The notes beneath the pieces were generated by a model, which saw nothing but the letters and a program-made list of their open reading frames with translations, was not told where the DNA came from and ran no database searches. From Gaiellasilicea sp963765705 (lineage in GTDB: Bacteria; Actinomycetota; Thermoleophilia; Gaiellales; Gaiellaceae): a stretch of 64,000 bases of DNA. Position 1 is the stretch's first letter; each line of letters begins with the position of its first letter. This document shows, piece after piece, positions 10,960-20,835 of the stretch. Both the position numbers and the translations under genes were made by a program. The stretch is from NCBI GenBank assembly GCA_963765705.1, contig CAVXXJ010000001.1:1-64000 (forward strand). The letters are read 5' to 3'.

Positions 10960-12130
10960 GGCATCGCCGGGCGCTCCGGCCCGGCCGACCTGGACCGCTC
11001 GTCGCACCGCCGACGAGCCGTACTTGTCGCGCACGGCGTCGACCGCCTCGTCGAGCTAGGCTCACCGCTCGACAGGTGAACGGAAGCGTCAGCTGGGCCG
11101 GGTTGTCGTCGAGTCCGGACATCGCGAGGCCGACGAGCGTGCAGCCCTTGGCCTCGATGTCGGGCATGCGGGAGCCCAGCAGCCGGCGGGCGACGTCGAG
11201 CACGAGGCCCGTGCTCAGCGTCGGCCTCGACAAGGTGTGGGACACGGTGGAGCGGGTGAAGTCGTCGAACCGTAGCCGCACGGTGACCGTGCTGCCCGGA
11301 CGGTCGGCCGCCCGCAGGCGGCGGGTGACGCGGTCGACGACGCCGACGGAGCACGCGGTCGAGGTCGGCGGGGGTGTGCGGGCCGCGGCCGATGGCGTGC
11401 TGGGAGCCCATGGAACGGCGACGGCGTCCTGTCTCGACCCGGCGGGGGTCGCGGTTGTTGGCGAGCGCGTGCAGGTGGCGCGCGGCGGCGGGCCCGATCA
11501 GGGGCACCAGCTCGCGCCGTTCGAGCGCGGCGACCTGGCCGACGGTGTCCAGGCGGACGGCGTGCAGCTTCTCCGACGTGACCGGACCGACGCCCCACAG
11601 CCGTTCGACCGGTAGCGCGTGCAGGAAGCGCAGCTCGTCCTCGATGGGCACGACCAGCAAGCCGTCGGGTTTGCAGAGGGCGCTCGACACCTTGGCGAGG
11701 TACTTGGTGCGGGCGACCCCGACCGAGATCGGCAGGCCGACCCGCGCTCACGTCGGCGCGGAGCTGCTGGGCGATGACGGACGGAGCGCCACGGATGCGC
11801 CAGAGACCGCCGACCTCGAGGAAGGCCTCGTCGATCGAGATGCCCTCGACCAGGGGCGTGGTGTCGTGGGAAGACGTCGAAGACGTCGCGGCTGGCCTGC
11901 GCGTAGGCCTCCATCCGGGGCGACGCCACGGCGGCGTCGGGGCGCGGCGGGGACGCCTGGCGCCCACCCATCGCCGTACGGACGCCCTTGGCCTTCGCCT
12001 CGTAGCTGCATCCCAGGACGACCCCTCCGCCGACGATGACCGGGCGACCGCGGAGGCTCGGGTCGTCGCGTTGCTCGACCGACGCGAAGAACGAGTCGAG
12101 GTCGGCGTGCAGCACGGTACCTTCGGTCAT
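10960..12130 (-). CDS. dinB: DNA polymerase IV (Y family), frameshifted
   Basis: An error-prone translesion polymerase. The N-terminus HADLDSFFASVEQRDDP carries the first catalytic aspartates, then GRPVIVGGG and SYEAKAKGVRTAM. The second catalytic motif is ISIDEAFLEVGG, and ERLWGVGPVTSEKLHA is the helix-hairpin-helix. The little-finger domain reads FDDFTRSTVSHTL and ends near AVRDKYGSSAVRRA. At least three frame changes. The start ATG at 12,128-12,130 is seven bases after a GACAAT box and sits in a near-LexA sequence. The stop cannot be placed; it lies in or near the homopolymer tracts. Confidence 0.83.
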
Positions 12131-12137
12131 GTGTTCG
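12124..12137 (-). promoter_or_regulatory. Degenerate LexA-box-like sequence at the dinB start
   Basis: Read on the dinB strand this is CGAACACATGACCG, matching the actinobacterial SOS box CGAAC-N4-GTTCG at 12 of 14 positions (the right half is GACCG). It overlaps the dinB start codon and lies just after a GACAAT -10-like hexamer. dinB is a plausible SOS target, but the weak half-site, possibly a sequencing error, keeps this tentative. Confidence 0.3.
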
Positions 12138-12253
12138 ATTGTCGCATGCCTCGGCGCTGGATTAGAGCCCGAGGATATCGCATGTGCCCACCAGATACCA
12201 TGATCGTCGGCCTGTTCGCAGGTCGAAGTCTGTACGTCGATGGATGGACGAAC

Positions 12254-12741
12254 GTGCTGTCGGGACCTCTGGTCGTTGATACCCACGAGCTGGGACGCCG
12301 GCCGGGAAACGAACGCACGATCAGTCTGTCCGTCGCCGCACCGGCGGACCTGGGCAGTGCAGTCTTCGGGTGCCCGAGGGTTCGGACATCGCCATCGAGC
12401 TGCGGCTCGAGGCGGTCATGGACGGGGTCCTGGCAACGGGAACCGCCTCGGCGCAGGCCACCGGCGAGTGCGTACGGTGCCTGGACGACCTCGACGAGGA
12501 TCTCGTCGTGGACTTCCAGGAGCTCTACCTGTACGCCGAAGCCGGTGAGGACGAGCTGGCCCTCGACGGAGACCTGCTCGATCTCGAACCGGTCCTGCGG
12601 GATGCGGTGGTGCTCGCACTGCCGATCAAGCCCGTGTGTGATCCGGAATGTCCGGGACTGTGCCCCGAATGCGGGGCGCGGCTCGCGGATGATCCCGACC
12701 ACACACACGACGCGGCGATCGACCCCCGATGGACGAGCTGA
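12254..12741 (+). CDS. DUF177 (YceD) protein, one frameshift
   Basis: A YceD-like protein, regularly encoded just before rpmF and implicated in rRNA metabolism. It begins VVDTHELGRRPG and, after a frame change near 12,370, shows GECVRCLDDLDEDL and a C-terminal cysteine cluster CDPECPGLCPECGARL typical of the actinobacterial form. GTG at 12,254 is the likely start; an ATG at 12,200 in the same frame would add 18 residues. Forty bases separate it from rpmF. Confidence 0.83.
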
Positions 12742-12781
12742 GCCACTGACAGACATTTTCAATGATCTCGAGGAGTAGATC

Positions 12782-12967
12782 GTGGCAGTCCCGAAGCGGA
12801 AGTTGTCGCGCAGCAACACCCGTCACCGCCGGTCGGCGTGGAAGACCACCGCCACCGCGCTGGTCGACTGCGCCAACCCCTGGTGCAACTCGAAGGTGGA
12901 TCCTCACCGTGCGTGCCCCGAGTGCGGCCAGTACGGTCCACGCGGCGAGCGTCGCCAGGTCCTCTGA
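12782..12967 (+). CDS. rpmF: 50S ribosomal protein L32
   Basis: Complete 61-residue L32 with a GTG start: MAVPKRKLSRSNTRHRR, then ANPWCNSKVDPHRACPECG with the zinc-binding cysteines. It reads without indels. It sits between DUF177 and rnc, the standard order, 17 bases before the rnc start. Confidence 0.95.
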   Translation: MAVPKRKLSRSNTRHRRSAWKTTATALVDCANPWCNSKVDPHRACPECGQYGPRGERRQVL

Positions 12968-12984
12968 CGACGTCTCAGGCCTCC

Positions 12985-13672
12985 ATGAGCGAGCTTCGTG
13001 ACGTCCTCGGGGTTCCCGATCTCGATGAGGCGCTGCTGGAGCATGCGCTCACCCATCGGTCGTTCGCGTACGAGAACGGGCAGGTCCCAACAACCAGCGC
13101 CTCGAGTTCCTCGGCGACTCGGTGCTCGGGCTGGTCGTCACCGACACGCTGTTCACGGATCACCCGAGCTGCCCGAGGGCCAGCTGGCCAAGCTCCGTGC
13201 TGCCGTCGTCAGCGCCAAGGCGCTCGCGGAAGTGGCTCGCACCCTTGGTATCGGCGATCACGTGCGGCTCGGACGGGGCGAGGAAACCACCGGCGGTCGC
13301 GACAAGGCGTCGATCCTGTCCGACACCGTCGAGGCGGTGCTCGGCGCCATCTACGTGCAGTTCGGCATCGAGCGCGCGTCCGAGGTCATCCATCGCGTCT
13401 TCGACCCGGGGATCGCCGAGGCAGCCGAGCTCGGTGCCGGCCTGGACTGGAAGACGTCGCTGCAGGAGGTCGCCGCCACGCACGACCTCGGAGTGCCGCG
13501 TTACATGCTCAAGAGTGAAGGACCGGACCACGACAAGGGGTTCGCCGCGGAGGTCCATCTCGGTACGCGGGTGTTCCCCGGGGGCTCGGGACGCTCCAAG
13601 AAGGAAGCCGAACAGGAAGTCGCCGAGATCGCGTGGCGCGCGATCATGACCGACCGACCGCGCAGCATGCCT
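12985..13672 (+). CDS. rnc: Ribonuclease III, frameshifted
   Basis: Cleaves double-stranded RNA, including rRNA precursors. The N-terminal catalytic domain shows LEHALTHRSFAYEN, the signature NQRLEFLGDSVLGLVV (split by frame changes near 13,090 and 13,160), and DTVEAVLGAIYV. The C-terminal dsRNA-binding domain shows DWKTSLQEVAA and GRSKKEAEQEVAEIAW. The frame runs into mutM without a stop; a frame one base away gives a TGA at about 13,672, overlapping the mutM ATG, so an indel near the end is likely. Confidence 0.88.
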
Positions 13673-14115
13673 GAACTTCCCGAGGTCGAGGTCGTCCGCC
13701 TCGGGACTCGCCCATCACGTCGTGAGCCGCACTCATCACCGCGGTCGAGGGTGCTTCATCCGCGGTCCGTCCGCCGGCATGCCGCCGGGCCGCACGACTT
13801 CGCCGCGCGCCTCTCCGGCCGTCGAGGGTCGACGACGTTGCGTCGTCGCGGCAAGTACCTCTGGCTCGTCTTTGGACGGGGGGAGACGCCGTGCTGTGCC
13901 ATCTCGGCATGAGCGGCCAGTTCCGCATCGATGGCGGGCGACGAGCGAGATCCGAAGCACCTGGCTCATCGCCCTCGCCCTGGATGACAGTCGAGCATTA
14001 TCTTCGCGGACCAGCGCACCTTCGGTGGGATGGTGTTCAGCGAGGACGGAGCCGAGCTCCCGCACCAGATCGCCCACATCGCGCGCGACCCGCTCGACCC
14101 GGATTTCGACGTGCG
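13667..14115 (+). CDS. mutM: Formamidopyrimidine-DNA glycosylase, truncated at a sequence join
   Basis: Fpg removes oxidised purines. MPELPEVEVVR gives the catalytic proline and glutamate. After several frame changes follow RRRGKYLW, CHLGMSGQFRI, SFADQRTFGGMVF and IAHIARDPLDPDFDV. At that point, about residue 150 of the usual 270 to 290, the similarity ends abruptly. The C-terminal helix-two-turn-helix and zinc finger are absent, and the following bases belong to an unrelated gene on the other strand. It follows rnc, a normal arrangement, so only the 3' part is lost. Confidence 0.85.
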
Positions 14116-14135
14116 GGCAGGAGCGGGTCGCTCGG
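14100..14135. other. Apparent chimeric junction between two genomes
   Basis: Two unrelated genes both break here: mutM on the plus strand loses its C-terminal half, and the transglutaminase-family gene on the minus strand loses its catalytic domain. The style of sequence also changes, with many indels per gene to the left and few to the right. The cross-over is placed at about 14,110 to 14,125. Confidence 0.7.
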
Positions 14136-14989
14136 CAGGCGTCCCCGCGCCAGGCCGGTCGAGAGCGGCGTCGGGTTCTCGAGCCAGCGATCGGCCGTCG
14201 AACTGGTCGAGCGTCGTCGCGCGCCAGTAGAGCCCTCGCTGCGGGCCGCGGACGCGGAGGACACCGTCTTCTGCTTCGGAAACTCGATCCCGCCGTAGTT
14301 CGCGTCCCAGACGTAGCTGACGGAGACTCGCCGCGATCGTCCCGTTCGGGTCCCAGCGCTCCCAGGCGAGCACGCCGTCCTTCGCCAGCGCGGCCGAGGT
14401 CGAGGCGCCGGCGGCGGCGAGGACGAGCACGGCCCCCGCGACGAGGGCGGGCAGCGGCCGCGCGGTCCGCAGGCCGGCGAGCACCCAGAGCGCGGCCGCG
14501 AGAATCAGGGCGCCGTAGAAGACGCTCTCCACCGGATAGAGCGTCGCCGGCCAGCCCGCGCCGGCGAGCACCGTCAGCACCGCCGGCAACGGTCTGCGGG
14601 CGGCGATGAACTGCGCGAGTGCGAGGCAGAAGCCGAAGATCGCGACCACGAGGACGCCGTGCATGTTCGGCTGCTCGGTGCCGCTGAACGGGACGGTGAC
14701 GTCGTAGTAGTCGAAGAAGCCATCGTCGAACCGCAGGAACACGGGCTCGAAGAACCCGGTCCGGTCGTCGCTCGCCGACGTGTCGAGCGCGATCCACAGC
14801 GGCGACGAGCGCGGCCGGAACGACGAGTGCGAGCCGGAGCCAGAGCAGCGGCGCGAGCGCCGGTAGCCAGCCGCGAGCAGGACGACCCAGAACCACTCCG
14901 GCCCGGCGACCGGCCTCTCCTCGAGCCGGAGCCAGACGAGCGCGATGAGCAGTGGCCGGAATCGAGTAGACGGTGGCGGTCCTAACCAT
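14115..14989 (-). CDS. TgpA/DUF3488-type transglutaminase membrane protein, C-terminus lost
   Basis: The N-terminal membrane region of a TgpA-like transglutaminase. Several hydrophobic segments are visible (RPLLIALVWL, HGVLVVAIFGFCLALAQFI, ALILAAALWVLAGL, LVAGAVLVLAAAGAS), then the pre-catalytic motif SVSYVWDANYGGIEFP and LYWRATTLDQFDGRSW-like residues. The catalytic Cys-His-Asp domain that should follow is missing because the sequence switches to mutM. Frames change near 14,940, 14,840 and 14,310. Its ATG overlaps the DUF58 stop. MoxR, DUF58 and TgpA commonly form one operon, as here. Confidence 0.82.
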
Positions 14990-16209
14990 GGGCGCTCCTC
15001 GCCGTCGGCGCGGCGCCGAGCACGGCGGCGAGCGAGTCGCCCTGCCGGACGACCGCGACCGCCACACCGGCCGCCTGCAGCCGCAGGAGCTCGGGCTCGA
15101 CACGGGTCGGGCGTCCGGCGAAGCTCGGCGCGTCGATCCAGACGACGCTGACGCCTTGCGCGGCAAGTGCGCGCTGCACGAGCTTCGTCGCGAGCGCACC
15201 TGACAGCCGCGCCGTCACGACGACGGTCTCGAGCGCTCGCGACGCCGGTCCGCTCTCCCGAGCCAGCAGCTCGACCACGGGACGCGTCCCGTCCGGCTGC
15301 GCCTCTGCAAGCAGGCCGAGCGCTGCGAGCCAGTCGCCGTCGAGCGAGGAGACGCGCGCGCTCGGCCGCGCCGCCGAGTTGACGGCGAGCACGGCACGCC
15401 GCCCGAGCGCCGCATGGGCGCGCAGGATCGATCCCGCCGCGCGCACCTGGACGTCGAAGCTCTCGCCGCTGACCGCGGTCTCGTCCGCATCGAGCAGGAC
15501 CGCGATTTCGTCGCGGGGCGCGTCCTCGAGCTCCTTGACCATCAGCTGGCCGCGCCTCGCGGTCGTGCGCCAGTGCACCTTGCGCAGTGACTCTCCCTGC
15601 TCGTACTCGCGCACCGAGTGGAGGTCGAAGCCGGATGGGCGGCGCAGCAGCAGCCGCCTTCCGTCCTGAGCGTGCGCGCCGCTCTCGGAGAAGAGCTGTC
15701 GAGCGCAACGAGCCGCGGGTAGACGAGCAGCGCGCCGCCTGCGGCCAGGTCGACCTCGGCGCGAGCCAGCCCGAACGGATCGTCGATCGTCGCCCGTGCC
15801 TGCTCGACGACGTACCGCCCCCGCGGCACCCGCTCGAGCACGTAGGTGCCCCGGTGGATCGCGCCGACACGCCGCAGCGGCGTCTGCCGCTCGCCGAGCT
15901 GGGCGATCTGCTCGGTGACGACGATCGCAGGCGCCGGCACGCGCGGCAGACGGGCTCGCTTCGAGCGTGATCCAGACGTCCTCGCCCTCGAGCAGCGTCC
16001 CCTGCTGGCTTTCGCGGCCGAGCAGTCCGCCGCCAGTGCGCCGTCGCAGGAGGATCGGCGCTGCGGCTGCGCGTACCCAGGTCCGCGCCGCAAGTGGTGC
16101 CAGCACGAGCCCGGCGGCGGCCGGGTAGAGCGCCTTCGCGCCGAACAGCCACGCGACGGCGTACGTCAGCAGTCCGAGGAGGAGCGTCAGCGCCGCCTCG
16201 GCGCGTCAT
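14982..16209 (-). CDS. DUF58 domain protein, frameshifted
   Basis: Partner of MoxR ATPases in membrane or cell-envelope assembly. Two N-terminal hydrophobic segments (LTLLLGLLTYAVAWLFGAKALY and VLAPLAARTW) are followed by a beta-rich region with RGTYVLERVPRGRYVVEQ, then the DUF58 core SVREYEQGESLRKVHWRTTARRG and IAVLLDADE, a von Willebrand-like fold. Frames change near 16,195, 16,010 and 15,680. The ATG overlaps the moxR stop (TGATG), so translation is probably coupled. Confidence 0.83.
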
Positions 16210-17171
16210 CAGACCGGGACGGGCGTCTGCTCCACGGCCTCGCCGACGATCTCCTCGGCGGTCAGCCCCGCCGAGCGCGCCTCGGGCGCGAGGATCAGCC
16301 GGTGCGAGAGCACGGGACGGGCGATCGCCTTGACGTCGTCGGGCAGCACGAAGTCACGTCCCTCGGAGAGCGCGCGCGCCTTCGCGACCCGCAGGAGCGC
16401 GATCCCGGCACGCGGGCTCGCCCCGAGCGCGAGCCGCGAGCTCGAGCGCGTGTGGCGGAGCAGCGCGACCACGTAGCGGTTGAGGCTCTCCTCGACGAAG
16501 AGCGAGCGCGCCTCGTCGATCGCGGCGAGGATCTCCTCCAGGCCGGCGACCGGCGACAGCGACTCGAGCGGCGGCTCGGTCGTCTGCTCGTTCAGCATCC
16601 GCGCCTCCTCGGCGAGCGGCGGATAGCCGAGCGAGAGCCGCATCGAGAAGCGGTCGAGCTGCGCCTCCGGCAGCGGGTAGGTGCCCTCGTACTCGATCGG
16701 GTTCTGCGTCGCGAGCACGATGAACGGCCGGTGCAGCGGATAGCTCTCGCCGTCGATCGTCACCTGGTTCTCCTGCATCGCCTCGAGCAGCGCCGCCTGC
16801 GTCTTCGGCGAGGCGCGGTTGATCTCGTCGACGAGCAGGACGTTGGCGAAGACCGGCCCCGGGCGGAACTCGAACTCGTTCGTCCGCTGGTTGAAGACGT
16901 TGACGCCGGTGACGTCGGACGGGAGCAGGTCGGGCGTGAACTGGATCCGCGAGAACGGCACGTCCAGCGAGCGGGCGAGCGACTTCGCGAGCATCGTCTT
17001 GCCGACGCCGGGGAAGTCCTCGATGATCACGTGCCCCTCGGCGATCAGGCCGAGGATGCAGAGCCGGAGCGTGTCGGCCGGCGCGTGGACGACGCGAGCC
17101 AGGTTGGCGGCGAGGCGCTCGAGCGTCTCCGCCGACGAGGCGACGGCTGCGGGATCCCTACGCGCTTCCAC
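16209..17171 (-). CDS. MoxR-family AAA+ ATPase
   Basis: A chaperone-like ATPase that acts with DUF58/VWA proteins. It reads without indels. Walker A is GVGKTMLAKS, Walker B is LLVDEINRA, and sensor motifs include LATQNPIEYEGTYPLPEAQLDRF. The C-terminal lid has SPRAGIALLRVAKARAL. GTG at 17,171 is chosen because it gives a normal 320-residue protein and overlaps the coaBC 3' end by 14 bases. First gene of the MoxR-DUF58-TgpA set. Confidence 0.92.
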   Translation of the reverse strand: MEARRDPAAVASSAETLERLAANLARVVHAPADTLRLCILGLIAEGHVIIEDFPGVGKTMLAKSLARSLDVPFSRIQFTPDLLPSDVTGVNVFNQRTNEFEFRPGPVFANVLLVDEINRASPKTQAALLEAMQENQVTIDGESYPLHRPFIVLATQNPIEYEGTYPLPEAQLDRFSMRLSLGYPPLAEEARMLNEQTTEPPLESLSPVAGLEEILAAIDEARSLFVEESLNRYVVALLRHTRSSSRLALGASPRAGIALLRVAKARALSEGRDFVLPDDVKAIARPVLSHRLILAPEARSAGLTAEEIVGEAVEQTPVPV

Positions 17172-18354
17172 GGCGCTCCTCGAGCAGGCGCTCGACCTCG
17201 TCGACGATCCCGGCGGCGATCTGCTCCTTCGGCGCGCGCGGCGAGCTCGCCGCTCGCCGGCCCGCGTGAGCAGGGTCACTTCGTTCTCGGGGGCGTCGAA
17301 GCCGATGCCGGGGACGGACACGTCGTTGTAGACGACGAGATCGAGGTGCTTGTCTGTGAGCATCCGCCGCTTCCGGTCCAGGCCGGCCTTCCCCGCCTCG
17401 GCTCCGAAGCCGACGAGCACCTGCCCGTTGCGCTCCTGCTCGCCCAGCAGCGGCGAGCACGTCCACGGTGCGCTCGAGCTCGATCTTCCAGGCTTCTTCG
17501 GTCTTGGCACGCTTCCCCTCGATCGGCTCGCTCGGCCGGTAGTCGGCGACGGCGGCCGCCATCACCACTACGTCGGCGGCTCCCGAGCGGTTCCTCGCCT
17601 CGCGCTCGACGTCGGCGGCCGTCGGCGTCTCGACGACCTCGACACCGTCCGGAAGTGGCACGGCGAGGTTGGACGCGAGCAGCGTCACCTTCGCACCGCG
17701 GCGCTTCGCCTCGAGCGCCAGCGCGACGCCCATCCGGCCCGAGGAGCGGTTGCCGACGAAGCGGACGGCGTCGAGCGGCTCGCGCGTCCCGCCCGCGCTG
17801 ACGAGCACGTTCGCGCCCGCGAGCGGACTTTGTGTTGAATCAACACTTTCTCCGAGCAGCGCCTCGACCCGGGCCGCAATCACGTCCGGCTCGCTCATGC
17901 GTCCGAGGCCGACCTCGCCCTCGGCGAGCTCGCCCGCCTCGGGGCCGATCAGCTCGACACCGCGCGCCCGCAGAGTGGCCGCGTTCGCCTGGGTCGCCTC
18001 GTGCTCCCACATGCGGGTGTTCATCGCCGGCGCGACGAGCACGGGACCGCGGTGCGCGAGCGCGGCTTCGGTGAGGACGTCGTCGGCGAGGCCGTGCGCG
18101 AGCTTGGCGAGCGTGTTCGCGGTCAGCGGCGCGATCACGAGCAGGTCGGCGCGCTCCAGGTGCGGGTAGGGATCGGTGCTCTGAGCCTTGCGGGCGAGCG
18201 CGAAGAACGTCTCGGCGCTGACGAACCGCTCGGCTCCGCGCGTCGGCAGCGGCAGCACGTCGTGCCCCGCCTTGACGAGCAGGCGCACGAGCTCACAGGC
18301 CTTGTAGGCCGCGATGCCGCCGGTGATCCCGAGCAGGATGCGTGCCACCCGCAC
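17158..18354 (-). CDS. coaBC: Bifunctional phosphopantothenoylcysteine decarboxylase/synthetase, frameshifted
   Basis: Makes 4'-phosphopantetheine from phosphopantothenate and cysteine. The CoaC flavoprotein half has GITGGIAAYKACELVR, APLTANTLAKLAHGLADD and VAPAMNTRMW. The CoaB half has VSAGGTREPLDAVRFVGNRSSG and AAAVADYRP. Near 17,460 and 17,240 the frame changes, with GFGAEAG and LDLVVYNDVS between, so the family C-terminus is present. The start is GTG, giving MRVARILLG. It lies downstream of the mihF-gmk-rpoZ group, as in other actinobacteria, with one secreted-protein gene between. Confidence 0.9.
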   Translation of the reverse strand: MRVARILLGITGGIAAYKACELVRLLVKAGHDVLPLPTRGAERFVSAETFFALARKAQSTDPYPHLERADLLVIAPLTANTLAKLAHGLADDVLTEAALAHRGPVLVAPAMNTRMWEHEATQANAATLRARGVELIGPEAGELAEGEVGLGRMSEPDVIAARVEALLGESVDSTQSPLAGANVLVSAGGTREPLDAVRFVGNRSSGRMGVALALEAKRRGAKVTLLASNLAVPLPDGVEVVETPTAADVEREARNRSGAADVVVMAAAVADYRPSEPIEGKRAKTEEAWKIELERTVDVLAAAGRAGAQRAGARRLRSRGGEGRPGPEAADAHRQAPRSRRLQRRVRPRHRLRRPRERSDPAHAGRRAASSPRAPKEQIAAGIVDEVERLLEERRGSA

Positions 18355-18372
18355 ATTGTGCCCGGGAAGTGG

Positions 18373-19972
18373 TTAGGTCGCGCGGACTATGCCCTTGACC
18401 ACGTCTGGCGGCGTGCCGGCGGTCGAGGACGCCGTGACGGTGAACACCGCGTTCTTTGCGGCGGTCGCGGTCAGCTTGACGATCATCTTCATTGCGAAGC
18501 TCTGCCCCCGCGCGAGCTCCCCGGTCGAGAACGTTCCGTTTCTCACCGCGGTCGTGATGTTCGCGCCGTTGGCGTAGTTGATGTAGGTGACGCTGTGGCC
18601 GGGCGCAGCGCCGGCGCCCTTCACCTTGTAGCTCGCCGGCAGCGGACCGTCGTTCTGGACCAGCACCGGGAAGAACTTGCTGGTGCCTCGCGGGATCGAC
18701 ATCGTCTTCGTCTGGCCGGCGCCGGTGACGTTGTAGACGTCGTTGCCGACGTAGTTCCCCGTGGAGATGCCGATCTCGGCGTCGGGCAACCGGAGCGACC
18801 GCGACGTCGCGAAGTTGGCCTGCTTGTCTCCGCCGGCTGCGGTGAGCGCGCCACCGGCGTAGAGCTGTCCGTTGACCACCTCCAGAGCCTGGGTGTCGCC
18901 GACCCACGGCCCGTTCCCGTGGCCGTTCGAGCCGAGCGCGCGCCAACTGGTGCCGTCGAAGTAGCGCAACGACGTCGGCGGTCGGCTGGCCGTTGGCGTT
19001 CTGCCACGACCCGGCCGCGAACAGGAGCGGTCCGGACGACGTCAGCGCGTTGATGTAGGTCGTCGAGGGGAAGTAGCCGTTCGTGCCCGCGGTGTTGCTC
19101 CCCACGGCGGTGTACCCAGAGCCGTCCCACTTGACGAGGTGATCGGCCTGGGCGATGCCGCCGATGTTGAGACCGTCGGAGCTGATGTACAGGTCAGTCC
19201 CCTTCGCGTGGAGCCCGCGGACGATCCCGCCGATGGGTGACGCGCCGAGCCCCTGCCAGCCGCCGTCCGGGGTGTACGCCGCGACGCCGTCGGCGGTCGT
19301 CAGGCGATCCAGGTTCGTGAACGTGCCGCCGGCGTAGAGGGTTCCGTCGCTCGTGGCCGCCAGGGCGTAGACCGCTCCGGTGAAGTCGCCGTCTGTGTCG
19401 ACGGTGGGGCGCGGCGCTCCCGTGGCGAGGTCGCAGGCGATCAGGTAGTCGGCACGCTTGTCGCCGTTTGCGTTCTGGAAGGTGCCGCCGACGTAGAGCG
19501 TCGAGCCGACCACCTGGAGCGCGCGCACCTGGAGCCCCGCAGAGTCGAACGCGGGGTCCGGTGTCGAGTTGCAGAACGGCTTCCAGCTGGTGCCGTCGAA
19601 GACGGCGAGATAGTCGGCGGCTGCCTTGCCACCAGCGTTGACGAAGGTGCCGCCCGCGTAGATCTTGCCGCCGTAGTGCGCGATCGCGAAGACCGATCCG
19701 TTGCCGAGCGGCGTCGTGCCGAGACCGTGCCAGCTGATGCCGTCCCACTTCACGATCCGGTCGGCGTTGGCGATCCCACCTGCGTTCGTGAAGTTGCCGC
19801 CCAGGTAGAGGACGGTGCCGAAGCGATGGAGCGCCGTCACGTGGCCGTTGAGCGCGGGAGTTGCGGTGGCCCCAATGTGGTTCCAGCCACCGGGGCCGGT
19901 CGAGAACGCACTTCCGCTCAGCGCCAGGCAGGCGCCGAGGGAGAGCAACAGGGCAAGCAGCGAGCGCCGCAT
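18373..19972 (-). CDS. Secreted repeat protein, predicted seven-bladed propeller
   Basis: The N-terminus RRSLLALLLSLGACLALSGSA is a Sec signal peptide. Seven repeats of roughly 45 to 55 residues follow, each built on [LI]Y-x-GG-x-F-x-N-A-G-G-x3-AD-x-[IV] then a W/F-DG-x-W turn, for example LYLGGNFTNAGG, IYAGGTFVNAGG, LYVGGTFQNANG, LYAGGTFTNL and LYAGGALTAAGG. The last 150 residues are a beta-rich Ig-like domain. One frame change lies near 18,985. The repeat number fits a propeller; no catalytic motif is seen and the ligand is unknown. Its place between rpoZ and coaBC is unusual. Confidence 0.8.
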
Positions 19973-19992
19973 TCGGGGCTCCTCCGAGAGAC

Positions 19993-20241
19993 TTAGCGCT
20001 TGCCGTAGTCGTACTTGATCTTGCCCTGAGCGACTTCCTCGAGGGCCATCGTCAAGTAGTTCTTCGACCGCGACTCGACGAGCGGCGGCGGAGCTTCCTC
20101 GAAGCCCATGCCCTCACCGAGCTGATGGTGGTAGTTGTTGATCTGCCGCGCGCGCTTGGCGGCGACGATGACCAGCGCGTAGCGCGAGTCGACCCCACCG
20201 GCTTCGACGTTCAACAGTTCATCGATACGAGGATGGATCAT
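19993..20241 (-). CDS. rpoZ: RNA polymerase omega subunit
   Basis: The 82-residue omega chain, which helps assemble beta-prime. IDELLNVEAGGVDSRYALVIVAAKRARQIN is split here as the family N-terminal motif (IDELL, SRYALV, AKRARQIN), and KNYLTMALEEVAQGKI is the conserved C-terminal helix. The ATG at 20,239-20,241 overlaps the gmk stop. Reads without indels. Confidence 0.93.
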   Translation of the reverse strand: MIHPRIDELLNVEAGGVDSRYALVIVAAKRARQINNYHHQLGEGMGFEEAPPPLVESRSKNYLTMALEEVAQGKIKYDYGKR

Positions 20242-20835
20242 GGACGGGCCATGGTACCTGCAAGCGCCAGTTCCCGTTCGATCAGCGCCGTCAGCGCTTC
20301 GGTTGCACGCTCGACGTCGTCGTTGCGGACCATGTAGCGGAAGCGGTAGGCCTGCTCGAGCTGGTGCCGGGCGAGCGCGATCCGCTGGCCGATCTCGCCG
20401 GAGCTCTCGGTGTCGCGGGCGCGAAGGCGGCGCTCGAGCTCCGGGACGTCCGCGGCGATGAAGAGCGTGATGCTGTGCTCGACCTCGGCCTGCACCTTCT
20501 GCGCGCCGTCGACCTCGAGCTCCAGGATGCAGATCCGCCCGTCCGCGGCGATCCGGTCGAGCTCCGAGGCGAGCGTGCCGTACCGTCCGCCGACGAACTC
20601 GACGTGCTCGAGGAAGTCCCCGGCCTCGATCCGCTCGACGAACTCCGGCCTCGGAGAGGAACCAGTACTCGCGGCCGTTCAGCTCGCCGGGCCGCTGCGG
20701 GCGCGTCGTCGCCGAGACGGCGACCTCGAGCTCGGGCTGCCGCTCGAGCAGGCGTTTGATCAACGTTCCCTTGCCGGCCCCGCTCGGGCCGGTGATGACG
20801 AAGACCGGCAGTCTCTTAGCGATTGAAGAGGCCAA
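20238..20835 (-). CDS. gmk: Guanylate kinase, one frameshift
   Basis: Phosphorylates GMP to GDP. The P-loop is GPSGAGKGT, followed by VSATTRPQRPGELNGREY, the GMP-binding region. A frame change near 20,650 leads into HSITLFIAADVPELERRLRARDT and IALARHQLEQA. The start is uncertain: no ATG is in frame, and TTG at 20,835 (MASSIAKRL) lies inside the mihF 3' end, giving a 20-base overlap. mihF-gmk-rpoZ is a conserved actinobacterial order. Confidence 0.9.

Noticed and set aside
13736..15199. Long minus-strand frames running across the 14.1-kb join
   Set aside because: Left of about 14,115 they are merely the complement of mutM; only the part to the right shows transglutaminase-family sequence.
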